Shown: piece by piece, positions 1 through 7,528 of the stretch | Layout: each line of letters starts with the position of its first letter | How positions within the stretch are numbered: position 1 is the first letter of the stretch | Origin: an uncultured Collinsella sp. | Lineage (GTDB): Bacteria; Actinomycetota; Coriobacteriia; Coriobacteriales; Coriobacteriaceae | Assembly: GCA_902478995.1 (NCBI GenBank) | Contig: CABSNF010000021.1 | Span: forward strand, 1-27,544 | DNA length: 27,544 nucleotides | Reading direction: 5' to 3' | Notes under the pieces: generated by a model | Database searches by the model: none | Seen by the model: the letters and a program-made list of their open reading frames with translations, nothing else | What the model was told of the DNA's origin: nothing | Translations under genes and position numbers: made by a program

Positions 1-16
1 TAGCGGGTGGTTCAAA

Positions 17-37
17 GCTGGCCGCTGCGCGGCCAGC
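17..37. other. Short perfect hairpin at window edge
   Basis: A 9-bp perfect inverted repeat (GCTGGCCGC / GCGGCCAGC) has a 3-nt loop. It lies beyond the minus-strand terminator at 48-87 and has no T-run. It may belong to a gene outside the window. Its function is unknown. Confidence 0.35.
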
Positions 38-47
38 GGACTAAAGT

Positions 48-87
48 CTTGAAAAAGACCGCCGGCGCGGGGGCGGCGCCGGCGGTT
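48..87 (-). terminator. Rho-independent terminator
   Basis: A 10-bp GC-only stem (59-68 with 76-85) has a 7-nt loop. Read on the minus strand it is followed by TCTTTTTC. It sits 26 bp past the stop codon of the minus-strand gene at 113-403, so it ends that transcript. Confidence 0.8.
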
Positions 88-112
88 GCGAGAGAATATC
101 GAGTGTTGGCTG

Positions 113-403
113 TTAAGCAGCGACGGCCTCATAGACCGTAGCGCCCGAGAAGCTGTCATGCAGGCTCTTGCCGGCAATCCACGGCAGCTCGACGACCTCG
201 CAGACCGTGTTGACCAACTCAGAACAGTCAGTAAAGTGGCCCTTGTCGTTGAGGGCCTCGCAATCCTGAACACGCCAATAGCCATCGGTGTGCGTGATGT
301 AGTACTCGTGATCGTTGATCGACACGAAAGCGCGCGTCTTGGAACGCAGCAGCTTCAGAAATCCTTCGAAATCGGTCTCGACGACATCTCCAGCCTGGAA
401 CAT
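113..403 (-). CDS. Unknown 96-aa cytosolic protein
   Basis: I do not recognise a family. The ATG at 403 is chosen because AGGAGG lies 7 nt upstream and a promoter-like pair sits at 439-467; an upstream in-frame ATG at 439 has no ribosome site. The product begins MFQAGDVVETDFEGFLKLL and is mildly acidic, with no membrane segment or signal peptide. It has two Cys (QDC and TDCSELVNTVC regions), several aromatic residues in an ITHTDGYWRVQD stretch, and short alternating beta-like segments that suggest one small folded domain. It is monocistronic: own promoter, own terminator, divergent from the nitroreductase. The coding call is firm because of the clean start, stop and terminator; the function is unknown. 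Confidence 0.75.
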   Translation of the reverse strand: MFQAGDVVETDFEGFLKLLRSKTRAFVSINDHEYYITHTDGYWRVQDCEALNDKGHFTDCSELVNTVCEVVELPWIAGKSLHDSFSGATVYEAVAA

Positions 404-438
404 GATGTTACCTCCTGGCCCGGCGCCACCACGGCGCA

Positions 439-467
439 TTGATAAACGTTGGTACTCCTTTAGTAAA
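439..467 (-). promoter_or_regulatory. Predicted sigma-70 promoter of the 113-403 gene
   Basis: On the minus strand TTTACT (467-462) is separated by 17 nt from TATCAA (444-439), each matching four of six consensus bases. The implied start site is about 30 nt before the ATG at 403. Confidence 0.5.
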
Positions 468-697
468 ACCTTTATCAGAGGTTATGCGTTCGTCATTTAG
501 GCAAGTGGTAAAAAACCGCAGGGTAGACGGGATAAAACGTTTAACCATCCCATTTGTTTGTCACATTCTGAAGGTACTTTTATGCAAACCTACTTTCCCA
601 ATTGGAATCTATCCTTTTGGCCGGGCAATTGACCGTCTATCGTTTAAGCCCGGCGGGTATGAACGAGGCATCTGCAACGCCACCGCAAGGAGACACC
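468..697. other. Intergenic region upstream of the nitroreductase
   Basis: This is the AT-richer stretch between two divergent genes. It should hold the nitroreductase promoter, but I see no convincing -35/-10 pair at a normal spacing; TTGACC at 629-634 is the best isolated -35-like hexamer. I see no RNA gene, repeat or small coding region with a ribosome site. Confidence 0.4.
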
Positions 698-1219
698 ATG
701 GAGACTATCGAAGCACTCATTCACCGTCGCAGCTGCCGCAACTACAGCGATCGTCCCGTCGAGGCCGAAAAGCTTGCACGTATTATCGAAGCCGGCCAAT
801 ATGCACCGAGCGGCATGGGACGCCAGCCGGTGACGTTTGTCGCCGTCACCGACCCCGCGACCGTCGAGCGTCTCTCACAGCTCAACGCCCAGGTCATGGG
901 CAGCAACAGCGACCCCTTCTATGGCGCCAAGACCGTTGTGGTGGTGCTGGTTGACCGCAGCGTGCCCACACATCTGGAAGACGGCTCGCTCGCCATGGGC
1001 AACTTGCTCAACGCCGCCTATGCACTGGGTGTCGATTCGTGCTGGATTCACCGCGCGCATGAGGTCTTTGACTCGCCCGAGGGCCTGGAGCTGCTGGCCA
1101 GCTGGGGCCTGCCCGCCGACGGCAGCCTGCGCGGTGTCGGTAACTGCATTCTTGGCTACGCCGAGGACACGCTACCCGAGGCAAAGCCGCGCCGCGACAA
1201 CATCATCTACGTAAGGTAA
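698..1219 (+). CDS. Nitroreductase-family FMN oxidoreductase
   Basis: This 173-aa protein has the nitroreductase fold signature. An N-terminal IEALIHRRSCRNYSDRPV segment is the usual FMN-phosphate Arg-Arg-Ser motif; it is followed by AGQYAPSGMGRQP, and later by MGNLLNAAYALGVDSCWIH and a C-terminal GVGNCILGYAE segment. Members use NAD(P)H and bound FMN to reduce nitro compounds, quinones or other electrophiles, usually as cytosolic dimers. The length is typical of the short single-domain subgroup. The ATG at 698 is chosen because AAGGAG ends 5 nt before it; an upstream in-frame ATG at 602 would add residues that match no family member I know. It converges on the membrane protein at 1283-1858, with a hairpin element between. 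The physiological substrate cannot be told from sequence. Confidence 0.9.
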   Translation: METIEALIHRRSCRNYSDRPVEAEKLARIIEAGQYAPSGMGRQPVTFVAVTDPATVERLSQLNAQVMGSNSDPFYGAKTVVVVLVDRSVPTHLEDGSLAMGNLLNAAYALGVDSCWIHRAHEVFDSPEGLELLASWGLPADGSLRGVGNCILGYAEDTLPEAKPRRDNIIYVR

Positions 1220-1234
1220 CCCAGGAGCGTCAGC

Positions 1235-1273
1235 GGGGTGGCTAATTTGGGACGGGGCTATTTTAGCTACCCC
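1235..1273. repeat. GGGAC-loop hairpin element, copy A
   Basis: An 11-bp stem (1235-1245 with 1263-1273, one G-T pair) encloses a loop whose core 1248-1260 reads TGGGACGGGGCTA. It lies between two convergent genes. Loop core and size match the four hairpins at 5355, 7478, 7544 and 10733, while the stem sequence is unrelated. It might also end transcription, but it lacks a T-run. Confidence 0.6.
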
Positions 1274-1282
1274 ACTCGCAAC

Positions 1283-1858
1283 TTATCCCGCCGATGGAGT
1301 TGTTGCCGTTTCGCTCGTCTGATTCGCATCGACGTCGTCGCCTTGTTCGTCCTCGTCCTTTTGAGCATCTGCGATGGTGGAGGCCGCCGCGACGATGCCG
1401 CGCTGGGGTGCGACGCCCGTCTGGGTCTGAGCGCCCTCGACAACTTCTGTGCCTGCATGCGCGAGCTCGGGCGATTTAAACACTGCGTCCAAGTTGGCGC
1501 CACCGCCGGCATATCCGAGCGCAGCGAGCGCGATGACGATCACTGCAACGGCGGCCACGATCGGCACGTAGCGATGCCAGCCGGCGGGATTGAGCCCGCT
1601 GCGGCGAGCCGCCCCGCGGCTGATGTAGCCGAGCGTTCCGTCGTGCTTGAGCTTTGAGCCCACCACGCGTTTGCGGCCCCACAGCGAGGACTCTGCCTGC
1701 ATTGCCAAGCGGGCGCTTGCCGAAGGATAGCCGTATTTAGTGCGCTTGAACGAGCCATCAAACCCCGAGGCGTGTTTGCCCCACGTCACCGATGTTGTGC
1801 GTCGGTTGACCGGCGCGGCACTCCGCCTTCTGCGGCTCGGTTTTGAAGTCTCAGCCAT
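1283..1858 (-). CDS. Unknown basic single-pass membrane protein
   Basis: I recognise no named family. The 191-aa product starts with a strongly basic, Arg- and Ser-rich segment (residues 6-22). A soluble basic region follows, including KHASGFDGSFKRTKYGYPSA and a GTLGYISRGAARRSG stretch. One membrane helix lies near residues 97-117 (VPIVAAVAVIVIALAALGYA). The tail is acidic and low in complexity (residues 125-191, with Glu-Asp-rich KDEDEQGDDVD). Positive residues before the helix predict a cytosolic N-terminus and an exported tail. The ATG at 1858 follows a weak GAGGG; an in-frame ATG at 1912 is the alternative. It lies downstream of and in the same direction as the regulator at 1943-3160 and may be its cotranscribed neighbour. 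Coding is likely from composition and continuity; the role is unknown. Confidence 0.65.
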   Translation of the reverse strand: MAETSKPSRRRRSAAPVNRRTTSVTWGKHASGFDGSFKRTKYGYPSASARLAMQAESSLWGRKRVVGSKLKHDGTLGYISRGAARRSGLNPAGWHRYVPIVAAVAVIVIALAALGYAGGGANLDAVFKSPELAHAGTEVVEGAQTQTGVAPQRGIVAAASTIADAQKDEDEQGDDVDANQTSETATTPSAG

Positions 1859-1942
1859 ATGCCCTCGCACGCCGTAACCAAATCGAAACAATAACGCTTT
1901 GGACTGTAGCACACGCGTCGCGTGCGGTCACGGGCGCCTCGC

Positions 1943-3160
1943 TCAACGGTCATCGTCCTTCAGCAAGCGCCACAGCGTTGTACGGCTTATGCCCAGCACC
2001 TCCGCCGCACGGGTTCGGTTGCCGTGGAGATGGTCTACAACCAGATGCGCGATATCTCGCTCGGTATCGGCCAGCGGTCGCAGGATATACAGGTCACTTT
2101 CAAGCGTCGGGGCGCCAAAGGTTGCGGTCTTAATCACGTCCTCTTGGGCGAGCACTTCCTCCGCCACAGCGCGGTCCACCGTGCCCGTCCCCACCAATAT
2201 ATACAGTCGTTCCGAGACCTCGCGGAGCTGCAGATAGTTGCGCGGCCAGCGGTAAGCATCGAGCGTCTTCGTCGCCGCGGCAGACAGCGTGGGCGCTGCC
2301 GTCCCAAATGCATCAGCGAGATATTCCAAATAGCGCGCGACCTTCGTCGACGCGGCTCCCTGCTCGGCGATTGCCGGCGCGACGCTCACCGCACAGGCGA
2401 AGCGCTCGGTCACAAAGGCGGCTTGATCACTTTCGCCGCCGCCCGGCATGTCATTCGCCGTCAGCACCACATGGCAGCGCGTCGCCAACGCGGTGTCGGT
2501 CATCGTGGAGACCAGCTCGCGGAGGCGCTGGGGGCCAACCGCGTTCCAGCCCTCAATGCAAAGGGTCAGCCCCATTTGGAACAACGGCGATTCGACGCTT
2601 TTGAGTACATGGCGCCAACCGCGCTCGGTGAGCTCATCGAGCGCAACGGAAACAAAGGGCTGATCGGCAAAAGGACCGTCCAGATAGAGGCGCTTGGCGA
2701 TCTCGACCTGACCCGCTTCCAGCTCGCCCTCGAGCATAAGAGGCACACCGCGCGCGTAACTCTCTGCAACCGGCGCAGCCACCGAGGCCGCCCCCTCAAC
2801 GATGCCGTACGCGCTCGATTCGTAGCGGGCCTCAACTTCGTCGGCGTTGAGCCACTCGATGCCCGCATGCGCCGCGGCACCGCGCACCTCGCGGACCACG
2901 ACGACCCAAAGCCCCCCGCCCTCTTTGTCGGTGGGGCGAACGGTCAGGCTCAGGCGCGCACCCGCACGCCCCATAACCAGACGCGCGCCGTCTCCTATAC
3001 GGTCGAGGCGCTCAGCTACAAAAGCCGCCACATCCCGCTCAAGCGCCGCGTCATTCATGGTCGAGATCGCGACGTCCCCACGCGCATCGATTGCCAATGC
3101 CGAGGCCCCGGCAGCAGCCAGGGCCTCGGTCAAGATGTTCAGCTTGGCATCGCTATCCAT
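1943..3160 (-). CDS. Fis-type regulator with degenerate NtrC-like AAA+ domain
   Basis: This 405-aa protein has the outline of a sigma-54 enhancer-binding regulator. Residues 1-110 form a sensory-type region. Residues 120-315 are AAA+-like and end in a RWPRNYLQLREV segment, equivalent to the usual WPGNxRELxN. A C-terminal Fis-type helix-turn-helix covers about 365-401 (HGNRTRAAEVLGISRTTLWR). The ATPase is broken: the Walker A position reads EGELEAGQVEIAK instead of GETGTGKELIA, the Walker B position reads TLCIEGWNAV instead of TLFLDEI, and no GAFTGA loop is present. It therefore probably does not remodel sigma-54 polymerase and may act as an ordinary DNA-binding regulator. The ATG at 3160 has AGGGGC just upstream; an in-frame TTG at 3361 has no such support. 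The target is unknown. Confidence 0.8.
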   Translation of the reverse strand: MDSDAKLNILTEALAAAGASALAIDARGDVAISTMNDAALERDVAAFVAERLDRIGDGARLVMGRAGARLSLTVRPTDKEGGGLWVVVVREVRGAAAHAGIEWLNADEVEARYESSAYGIVEGAASVAAPVAESYARGVPLMLEGELEAGQVEIAKRLYLDGPFADQPFVSVALDELTERGWRHVLKSVESPLFQMGLTLCIEGWNAVGPQRLRELVSTMTDTALATRCHVVLTANDMPGGGESDQAAFVTERFACAVSVAPAIAEQGAASTKVARYLEYLADAFGTAAPTLSAAATKTLDAYRWPRNYLQLREVSERLYILVGTGTVDRAVAEEVLAQEDVIKTATFGAPTLESDLYILRPLADTERDIAHLVVDHLHGNRTRAAEVLGISRTTLWRLLKDDDR

Positions 3161-3426
3161 GATTTGCCCCTGTCCGCGGCGACATGCAGCCGCCGACGGT
3201 CGCACGACCGAGTGTTTCAAAATTGAACGATATTGCTCACCAAACACTATAGGGCAGAAAGCGCCGTCCTGCGAGTATAGGTGTTGCCCCGCATCGCCAT
3301 CCTGGCGGGGCGATAAGAGCTCTTCGGGACTTATAAACCTGCGGACAAGCCATACCCGCAAGAGCTCCTATCGCTCCACCGTGAGAATGCGCTCACCAGC
3401 AACCAGCACGCAAACAAGCTACTTCT
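3161..3426. other. Intergenic region between transporter and regulator
   Basis: Both flanking genes run leftwards. The stretch has a weak 7-bp inverted repeat GCCCCGC / GCGGGGC around 3286-3311 and a palindrome AAGAGCTCTT around 3316-3325, with a partial copy near 3360. Neither has a T-run. I see no gene or clear promoter. Confidence 0.3.
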
Positions 3427-4461
3427 CTACCAGATTCCCAGTACGTGTTGCATTCCCAAACTCATGCACGCAATGCCAATCCAGCAGCAAAAGCCCAATG
3501 CAATGGGCTTTCCGCCCTTTTTGACCAGCCCGACGATATCGGTATTAAAACCAATAGCCGCCATGGCCATCACGATAAAGAACTTCGACAGCTCCTTGAT
3601 GGGCGCCGTAATGGACGCGGGGAGCTGAAGCACCGTGGTGATCACGCTCGCCAGCACAAAAAACAGCACGAACATGGGAAACGCTCGTTTAAGCGAGAAC
3701 GTACTTTTGGCGTCGCCGCCGGCCTTGCGCGCCAGATGCATCTGCCAGCATGCGAGAGCCAACGTAATGGGAATAATGGCCAGCGTCCTGGTGAGCTTAA
3801 CCACTGTGGCGCTTTCGAGCACATTGGCGCCGGGATGCATGCTGTCCCAGGCGCTCGCCGCAGCCGTTACCGACGAGGTGTCGTTGATGGCGGTGCCGGC
3901 AAACAGGCCAAAGCCCTCGTTGGTCAGCCCGAGCATGCCGCCGAGCGTCGGAAACACGAGCGCCGCGATAACGTTAAACAGGAAGATGACCGAAATGGCT
4001 TGGGCAATCTCGCGATCATCGGCATCGATGACGGGCGCGGTCGCAGCGATGGCAGAACCGCCGCAAATCGACGAGCCCACACCCACAAGCGTCGCGATCT
4101 TGCCCGGCACGTTCATAACGCGGCAGAGCACGAAGGCGATGACAAGCGAGGTCGAGATTGTCGCCACGATAATCGGCAGCGACTGGGCGCCCTTGGACAG
4201 AATCTGCGAGAGGTTCATGCCAAAGCCAAGCAGGATAACCGCGTACTGCAAGACTTTTTTAGACGTATAGGTGACGCCGGCGGCGAGCTGCTCGCGGCGA
4301 TTCTTGGGAAAGACAAGTGCCAGGACCATGCCAAAGAGGATGGCGAATACCGGACCGCCGACCACCTCAACCTGTTTGCCGAGCAACGTCGCGGGAATGG
4401 CGATGATCAGGCAGAACAAGACGCCTTTCCAGCGCTCGCGTACGATATTTGCCAGTTGCAT
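3427..4461 (-). CDS. YeiH/UPF0324-family membrane transporter
   Basis: This 344-aa, strongly hydrophobic protein has about ten membrane helices. It shows the family hallmarks: GGPVFAILFGMVLAL early, a VLQYAVILLGFGMNL segment, and the conserved loop VGVGSSICGGSAIAATAPVI, followed by GTAINDTSSVTAAAS. The family (E. coli YeiH) is annotated as a putative sulfate exporter; the substrate is poorly established, so only membrane transport is safe. The length is typical. The start at 4461 follows AAGGAA at 6 nt. It is divergent from the GntR regulator at 4625, an arrangement often seen for a transporter and its local regulator. That pairing is inferred. Confidence 0.88.
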   Translation of the reverse strand: MQLANIVRERWKGVLFCLIIAIPATLLGKQVEVVGGPVFAILFGMVLALVFPKNRREQLAAGVTYTSKKVLQYAVILLGFGMNLSQILSKGAQSLPIIVATISTSLVIAFVLCRVMNVPGKIATLVGVGSSICGGSAIAATAPVIDADDREIAQAISVIFLFNVIAALVFPTLGGMLGLTNEGFGLFAGTAINDTSSVTAAASAWDSMHPGANVLESATVVKLTRTLAIIPITLALACWQMHLARKAGGDAKSTFSLKRAFPMFVLFFVLASVITTVLQLPASITAPIKELSKFFIVMAMAAIGFNTDIVGLVKKGGKPIALGFCCWIGIACMSLGMQHVLGIW

Positions 4462-4546
4462 ATGGGATTCCTTCTTTCTATTTCACGTTTGCGACGGCTT
4501 ATGATACGGCAACATTGAGCACAGCCTTGCGCAAACACAGACTAAG

Positions 4547-4608
4547 ATGCCGCGATAGTTCTCAGGCAACAGCCGAATTACCCACCGCGGAGAGCTGATT
4601 CGCGGCAT
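4547..4608. promoter_or_regulatory. Inverted repeat and -10 box in the divergent promoter region
   Basis: A perfect 9-bp inverted repeat (ATGCCGCGA at 4547-4555, TCGCGGCAT at 4600-4608) spans most of the region between the divergent transporter and GntR genes. A -10-like CATAAT overlaps its right end (4606-4611), only 13 nt before the ATG at 4625. It could be the operator through which the regulator controls itself and the transporter. This is inference only; the 44-nt spacing is long for a single dimer site. Confidence 0.35.
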
Positions 4609-4624
4609 AATTAACAACTGACAT

Positions 4625-5356
4625 ATGAGTTTGATAGAACAGTTGCGAGGCGCTATGGAAGAATCGATGCACGTCGGCGAGCAGGAAACGAGCCTACAGG
4701 ACCAGTCCTACCACACCATTCGACGCAAAATCGTCTACCTGGACTACAAGCCGGGCGAAAAGCTGGGCGTCAAGCAGCTTTGCGATGACCTGGACATGGG
4801 TCGCACGCCCGTGCGCGAGGCTTTGGTTCGCTTGGCGCAGGAAGGCCTGGTGCGCACCGTGCCCCAGAGCGGCACCTACGTCTCGCCCATCAACCTCACC
4901 CTTGCCGAGAGTGCCTGTTACATCCGCGAGCATCTGGAAAAGCAGGTGATTGTGGAGTGCTGTGCGCGCGCCACGTCGGCCGGCATCGAGCAGCTCGACC
5001 GCGCCATCGTGCTGCAGGAAAAGGCCATGGCCGAGGAGGATCGCATCGGCTTCTTTTTGAGCGACAACCTCATGCATCACATGATTTTTAGCATCGCATG
5101 TCGCAGCACCGTGTGGTCGTGGCTCGAAGAGACCAATGCCGACCTGGAGCGCTTCCGCTGGCTGCGCGCCGCCACGCAGGTTCTCGACAATCAGGACATC
5201 GTGAACGAGCACAAGCAGATTCGCCGCGCTATCGCCGGTCGCGACCCCATCGAAGCGAGCTTTTTGGTCAGCAAGCACCTGCACATGATGTTCCGCAATC
5301 AAACCGAGGTTCTGGACCAGTTCCCCGAGTACTTCGAGACCAGCAAGCTCCGCTAA
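4625..5356 (+). CDS. GntR-family regulator with FCD domain
   Basis: This 243-aa protein has a winged helix-turn-helix at about residues 30-90 (KLGVKQLCDDLDMGRTPVRE, then LAQEGLVRTVPQSGTYV). An all-helical FCD ligand domain covers about 95-235, with the expected metal-binding pattern: Asp and His in DNLMHHM, His in NEHKQI, His in SKHLHMM. FadR-subfamily members bind DNA as dimers and release it on binding small carboxylates or similar ligands. It is divergent from the YeiH-like transporter, the most likely target. No good Shine-Dalgarno precedes the ATG at 4625 and a -10-like CATAAT lies 13 nt before it, so the transcript may be almost leaderless; an in-frame ATG at 4655 preceded by GAGG is an alternative. 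Its stop codon overlaps the stem of the repeat at 5355. Confidence 0.9.
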   Translation: MSLIEQLRGAMEESMHVGEQETSLQDQSYHTIRRKIVYLDYKPGEKLGVKQLCDDLDMGRTPVREALVRLAQEGLVRTVPQSGTYVSPINLTLAESACYIREHLEKQVIVECCARATSAGIEQLDRAIVLQEKAMAEEDRIGFFLSDNLMHHMIFSIACRSTVWSWLEETNADLERFRWLRAATQVLDNQDIVNEHKQIRRAIAGRDPIEASFLVSKHLHMMFRNQTEVLDQFPEYFETSKLR

Positions 5357-5407
5357 CCTGCCAAAAAGGGACAGGTTTATTTTGGCAGGTTTTATCCGAG
5401 CAAATGC
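5355..5407 (+). repeat. GGGAC-loop hairpin element, copy B
   Basis: A perfect 12-bp stem (5355-5366 with 5380-5391) encloses a 13-nt loop AGGGACAGGTTTA. It is followed by TTTTATCCGAGCAAATGC (5390-5407), a tail also found in relaxed form after copies C and E. The left arm begins inside the TAA stop of the GntR gene, so the element abuts coding sequence. A hairpin followed by TTTTA could also end the GntR transcript. Confidence 0.8.
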
Positions 5408-5410
5408 AAC

Positions 5411-5446
5411 AAGGCCCGGCTCCGTCTTGATGCGGAGCCGGGCCTT
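5411..5446 (-). terminator. Terminator hairpin downstream of glmS
   Basis: A 14-bp perfect stem (AAGGCCCGGCTCCG with its complement) has an 8-nt loop. It lies 24 bp past the glmS stop. The minus-strand tail TTGTTGCATTT is only moderately T-rich. It may also stop reading from the convergent GntR gene. Confidence 0.7.
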
Positions 5447-5469
5447 AGTCGCTAGAACGGCGGAACCAA

Positions 5470-7317
5470 CTACTCGACCGTGACGCTTTTCGCCAGGTTT
5501 CGGGGTTGGTCGACGTCGCAGCCGCGCAGGATGGCGACCTCGCGGGCGAGCAGCTGCAGCGGGACGCTCGCCGTGATGGGGCTGAACACGTCGCGGACTG
5601 CTGGCACGCGGATAATGCAGTCGGCGATCTTGTTGATCTCCTCATCGCCCTCGGTGGCAACGACGATGACCTTGGCGCCGCGCGCCTTGCACTCCATGAG
5701 GTTCGACACGGTCTTGTCGTAGGTGGCACTCTTGGTGGCCACGGCGATGACAGGGAAGCCCGGGTCGATCAGCGCGATGGGGCCGTGCTTCATCTCACCG
5801 GCGGCGTAGGCCTCGGCGTGCAGGTAGCTGACCTCTTTGAGCTTGAGCGCGCCCTCGTAGGAAATAGCGGCACCCATGCCACGGCCCACGAACAGCGCCG
5901 ACTGCGCGTCCTTGCACAGCAGGGCGGCCTCATGCACGGCCTCGGTTTGGGTATCCAAAATCCACTGGATCTGCTCGGCCGTATCGGAAAGCTCGCGGAA
6001 CAGCATGCGCGCCTGCTTGGTGGTCAAGCGGTACTTGACCTGCGCCAGCAGCAGAGCCAAAAGCGTAAGGCTCACGACCTGGCCGATGAAGCTCTTGGTC
6101 GAGGCGACCGCGATCTCCTTGTTGGCCTTGGTGTAGATGACGCCGTCGCTCTCACGCGCCACGGGGCTGCCCACCACGTTGGTGATGCCGAAGACCTTGG
6201 CACCCTTGATGCGCGCATCGCGAATGGCGGCAAGGGTATCGGCCGTCTCGCCCGACTGGGACACGGCAACGACAAGCGTCGTCGGCGTAATGATGGGGTT
6301 GCGATAACGGAACTCGCTGGCCGCCTCCACCTCGGTGGGGATGCGAGCCCAGCCCTCAATGAGATTCTTGGCAATGAGGCCAGCGTGATAGCTGGTGCCG
6401 CAAGCGATCACGTAGACGCGGTCGATGTCGTTGAGCTCCTCGAGCGAAAGGCCCAGCTCGTCGATGTCGAGCTCGCCGGCCGGCGTCATGCGGCCCACCA
6501 GCGTGTCGCGCACGACGCGCGGCTGCTCGTGGATCTCCTTGAGCATAAAGTCGGGATAACCGCCCTTTTCTGCCATGTCCAGGTCCCAGTCGATGTGGGT
6601 GACCTTGGGCTCGATAACGTTGCCGGCCTCGTCGGTGTACTCGACGCCTGCGGGCGTAAGCTTGGCAAACTGACCGTCCTCGAGCACCACGACATCGCGG
6701 GTGGCGTCGATGAGCGCGATGACGTCGGAGGCGACATAGGCGCCGGTCTCGCCCGCGCCGACCACGATCGGGGAATCCTTGCGGGCCACGGCGATCACGC
6801 CGGGCTCGTCAGCGCACACGGCGGCCAGACCATAGGCACCGACCACGTGGGTGCACGCCTCGCGCACGGAGGCCATCAGGTCGTGCGTCTCGGCATAAGC
6901 CTCTTCGATCAGATGCGCGAAGACCTCGGTATCGGTCTCGCTCTTAAAGTGGTGGCCGCGACCCTCCAGCTCTTCGCGCAGCTCGGCGAAGTTCTCGATG
7001 ATGCCGTTGTGGACGATGGCGATACGACCGTCGCAGCTGGTGTGGGGGTGAGCGTTAACGACGGAGGGCTTGCCGTGGGTGGCCCAACGGGTGTGGCCGA
7101 TACCGCAGGTAGCGTCGCTGTCGATGTTGGAAAGCTCGCTCTCCAGGCCCGCGACCTTGCCCACGCGGCGGATGACGTCGAGGTGCGCCGCGGCGCCCTC
7201 GCCCACCTCGAGCGCGACGCCCGAGGAGTCATAGCCGCGATACTCCATACGCTTGAGGCCCGTGACCAGGATGTTCTTTGCAATATCAGAGCCGGTGTAG
7301 CCGACGATTCCGCACAT
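5470..7317 (-). CDS. glmS: Glutamine-fructose-6-phosphate aminotransferase
   Basis: GlmS makes glucosamine 6-phosphate from fructose 6-phosphate and glutamine, the first step to UDP-GlcNAc for peptidoglycan. The 615-aa length is typical. The N-terminal glutaminase domain starts MCGIVGYTG, with Cys2 as the nucleophile after Met removal, and contains GIGHTRWATHGKPS and VHNGIIENF. Two SIS isomerase domains follow, with ACGTSYHAG, VSQSGETADTLAA and ASTKSF. The C-terminus ends in the family pattern DQPRNLAKSVTVE. The ATG at 7317 is fixed by the need for Cys2. No glmM or glmU is adjacent. The leader has a TACAAT -10 box and operator-like half-sites at 7419-7451, but I see nothing resembling the glmS ribozyme. 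It is divergent from a LacI-type regulator. Confidence 0.97.
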   Translation of the reverse strand: MCGIVGYTGSDIAKNILVTGLKRMEYRGYDSSGVALEVGEGAAAHLDVIRRVGKVAGLESELSNIDSDATCGIGHTRWATHGKPSVVNAHPHTSCDGRIAIVHNGIIENFAELREELEGRGHHFKSETDTEVFAHLIEEAYAETHDLMASVREACTHVVGAYGLAAVCADEPGVIAVARKDSPIVVGAGETGAYVASDVIALIDATRDVVVLEDGQFAKLTPAGVEYTDEAGNVIEPKVTHIDWDLDMAEKGGYPDFMLKEIHEQPRVVRDTLVGRMTPAGELDIDELGLSLEELNDIDRVYVIACGTSYHAGLIAKNLIEGWARIPTEVEAASEFRYRNPIITPTTLVVAVSQSGETADTLAAIRDARIKGAKVFGITNVVGSPVARESDGVIYTKANKEIAVASTKSFIGQVVSLTLLALLLAQVKYRLTTKQARMLFRELSDTAEQIQWILDTQTEAVHEAALLCKDAQSALFVGRGMGAAISYEGALKLKEVSYLHAEAYAAGEMKHGPIALIDPGFPVIAVATKSATYDKTVSNLMECKARGAKVIVVATEGDEEINKIADCIIRVPAVRDVFSPITASVPLQLLAREVAILRGCDVDQPRNLAKSVTVE

Positions 7318-7391
7318 AGGATAAATCCCTTCGTTCGCGTGACTGCAAGACGTCCACGCACAGGGGGCGCTGAGACGTATAACGTTCGAGT

Positions 7392-7397
7392 ATTGTA
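7392..7397 (-). promoter_or_regulatory. Predicted -10 box of glmS
   Basis: TACAAT on the minus strand lies 75 nt before the glmS ATG. The expected -35 position (7415-7420, ATATCA) is poor and overlaps the operator-like half-site at 7419-7424, consistent with regulation by a protein bound there. Confidence 0.45.
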
Positions 7398-7418
7398 CTC
7401 ACGCAAACGCAAGCTGAT

Positions 7419-7451
7419 ATACCAGAAGTGGTATCTCAACTTAGATACCAC
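7419..7451. promoter_or_regulatory. Three-half-site operator-like sequence upstream of glmS
   Basis: ATACCA (7419-7424), TGGTAT (7429-7434) and ATACCA (7445-7450) form two overlapping palindromes. One is ATACCA-N4-TGGTAT; the other is GTGGTATCT-N6-AGATACCAC, with 9-bp arms at 7428-7436 and 7443-7451. The half-site resembles those of GntR/HutC-type amino-sugar regulators, but that is inference. Its place at the glmS -35 suggests repression or activation of glmS. Confidence 0.5.
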
Positions 7452-7477
7452 CCGATGCACACACGTCCAGCCGGTCC

Positions 7478-7516
7478 AAACCACCACAAAAGCACCTGTC
7501 CCCTTCGTGGTGGTTT
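7478..7516 (-). repeat. GGGAC-loop hairpin element, copy D
   Basis: A 13-position stem (7478-7490 with 7504-7516, one mismatch) encloses a 13-nt loop that reads GGGGACAGGTGCT on the minus strand. The stem (AAACCACCAC arm) differs completely from copies B, C and E, yet pairs. It lies 27 bp from copy C in the same orientation. Confidence 0.75.
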
Positions 7517-7528
7517 GAGCTGGCAACA

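Noticed and set aside
1922..3226. 434-codon open frame opposite the Fis-type regulator
   Set aside because: Its Arg/His-rich composition is typical of shadow frames. The minus-strand frame has a recognisable helix-turn-helix.
7318..7400. A glmS ribozyme in the glmS leader
   Set aside because: The leader is short, and I see no core pairing pattern of the self-cleaving ribozyme.
5506..7518. 670-codon open frame on the plus strand opposite glmS
   Set aside because: It is a mirror of the glmS codon pattern in GC-rich DNA. The protein is His/Gly/Asp-rich, matches nothing and has no ribosome site.
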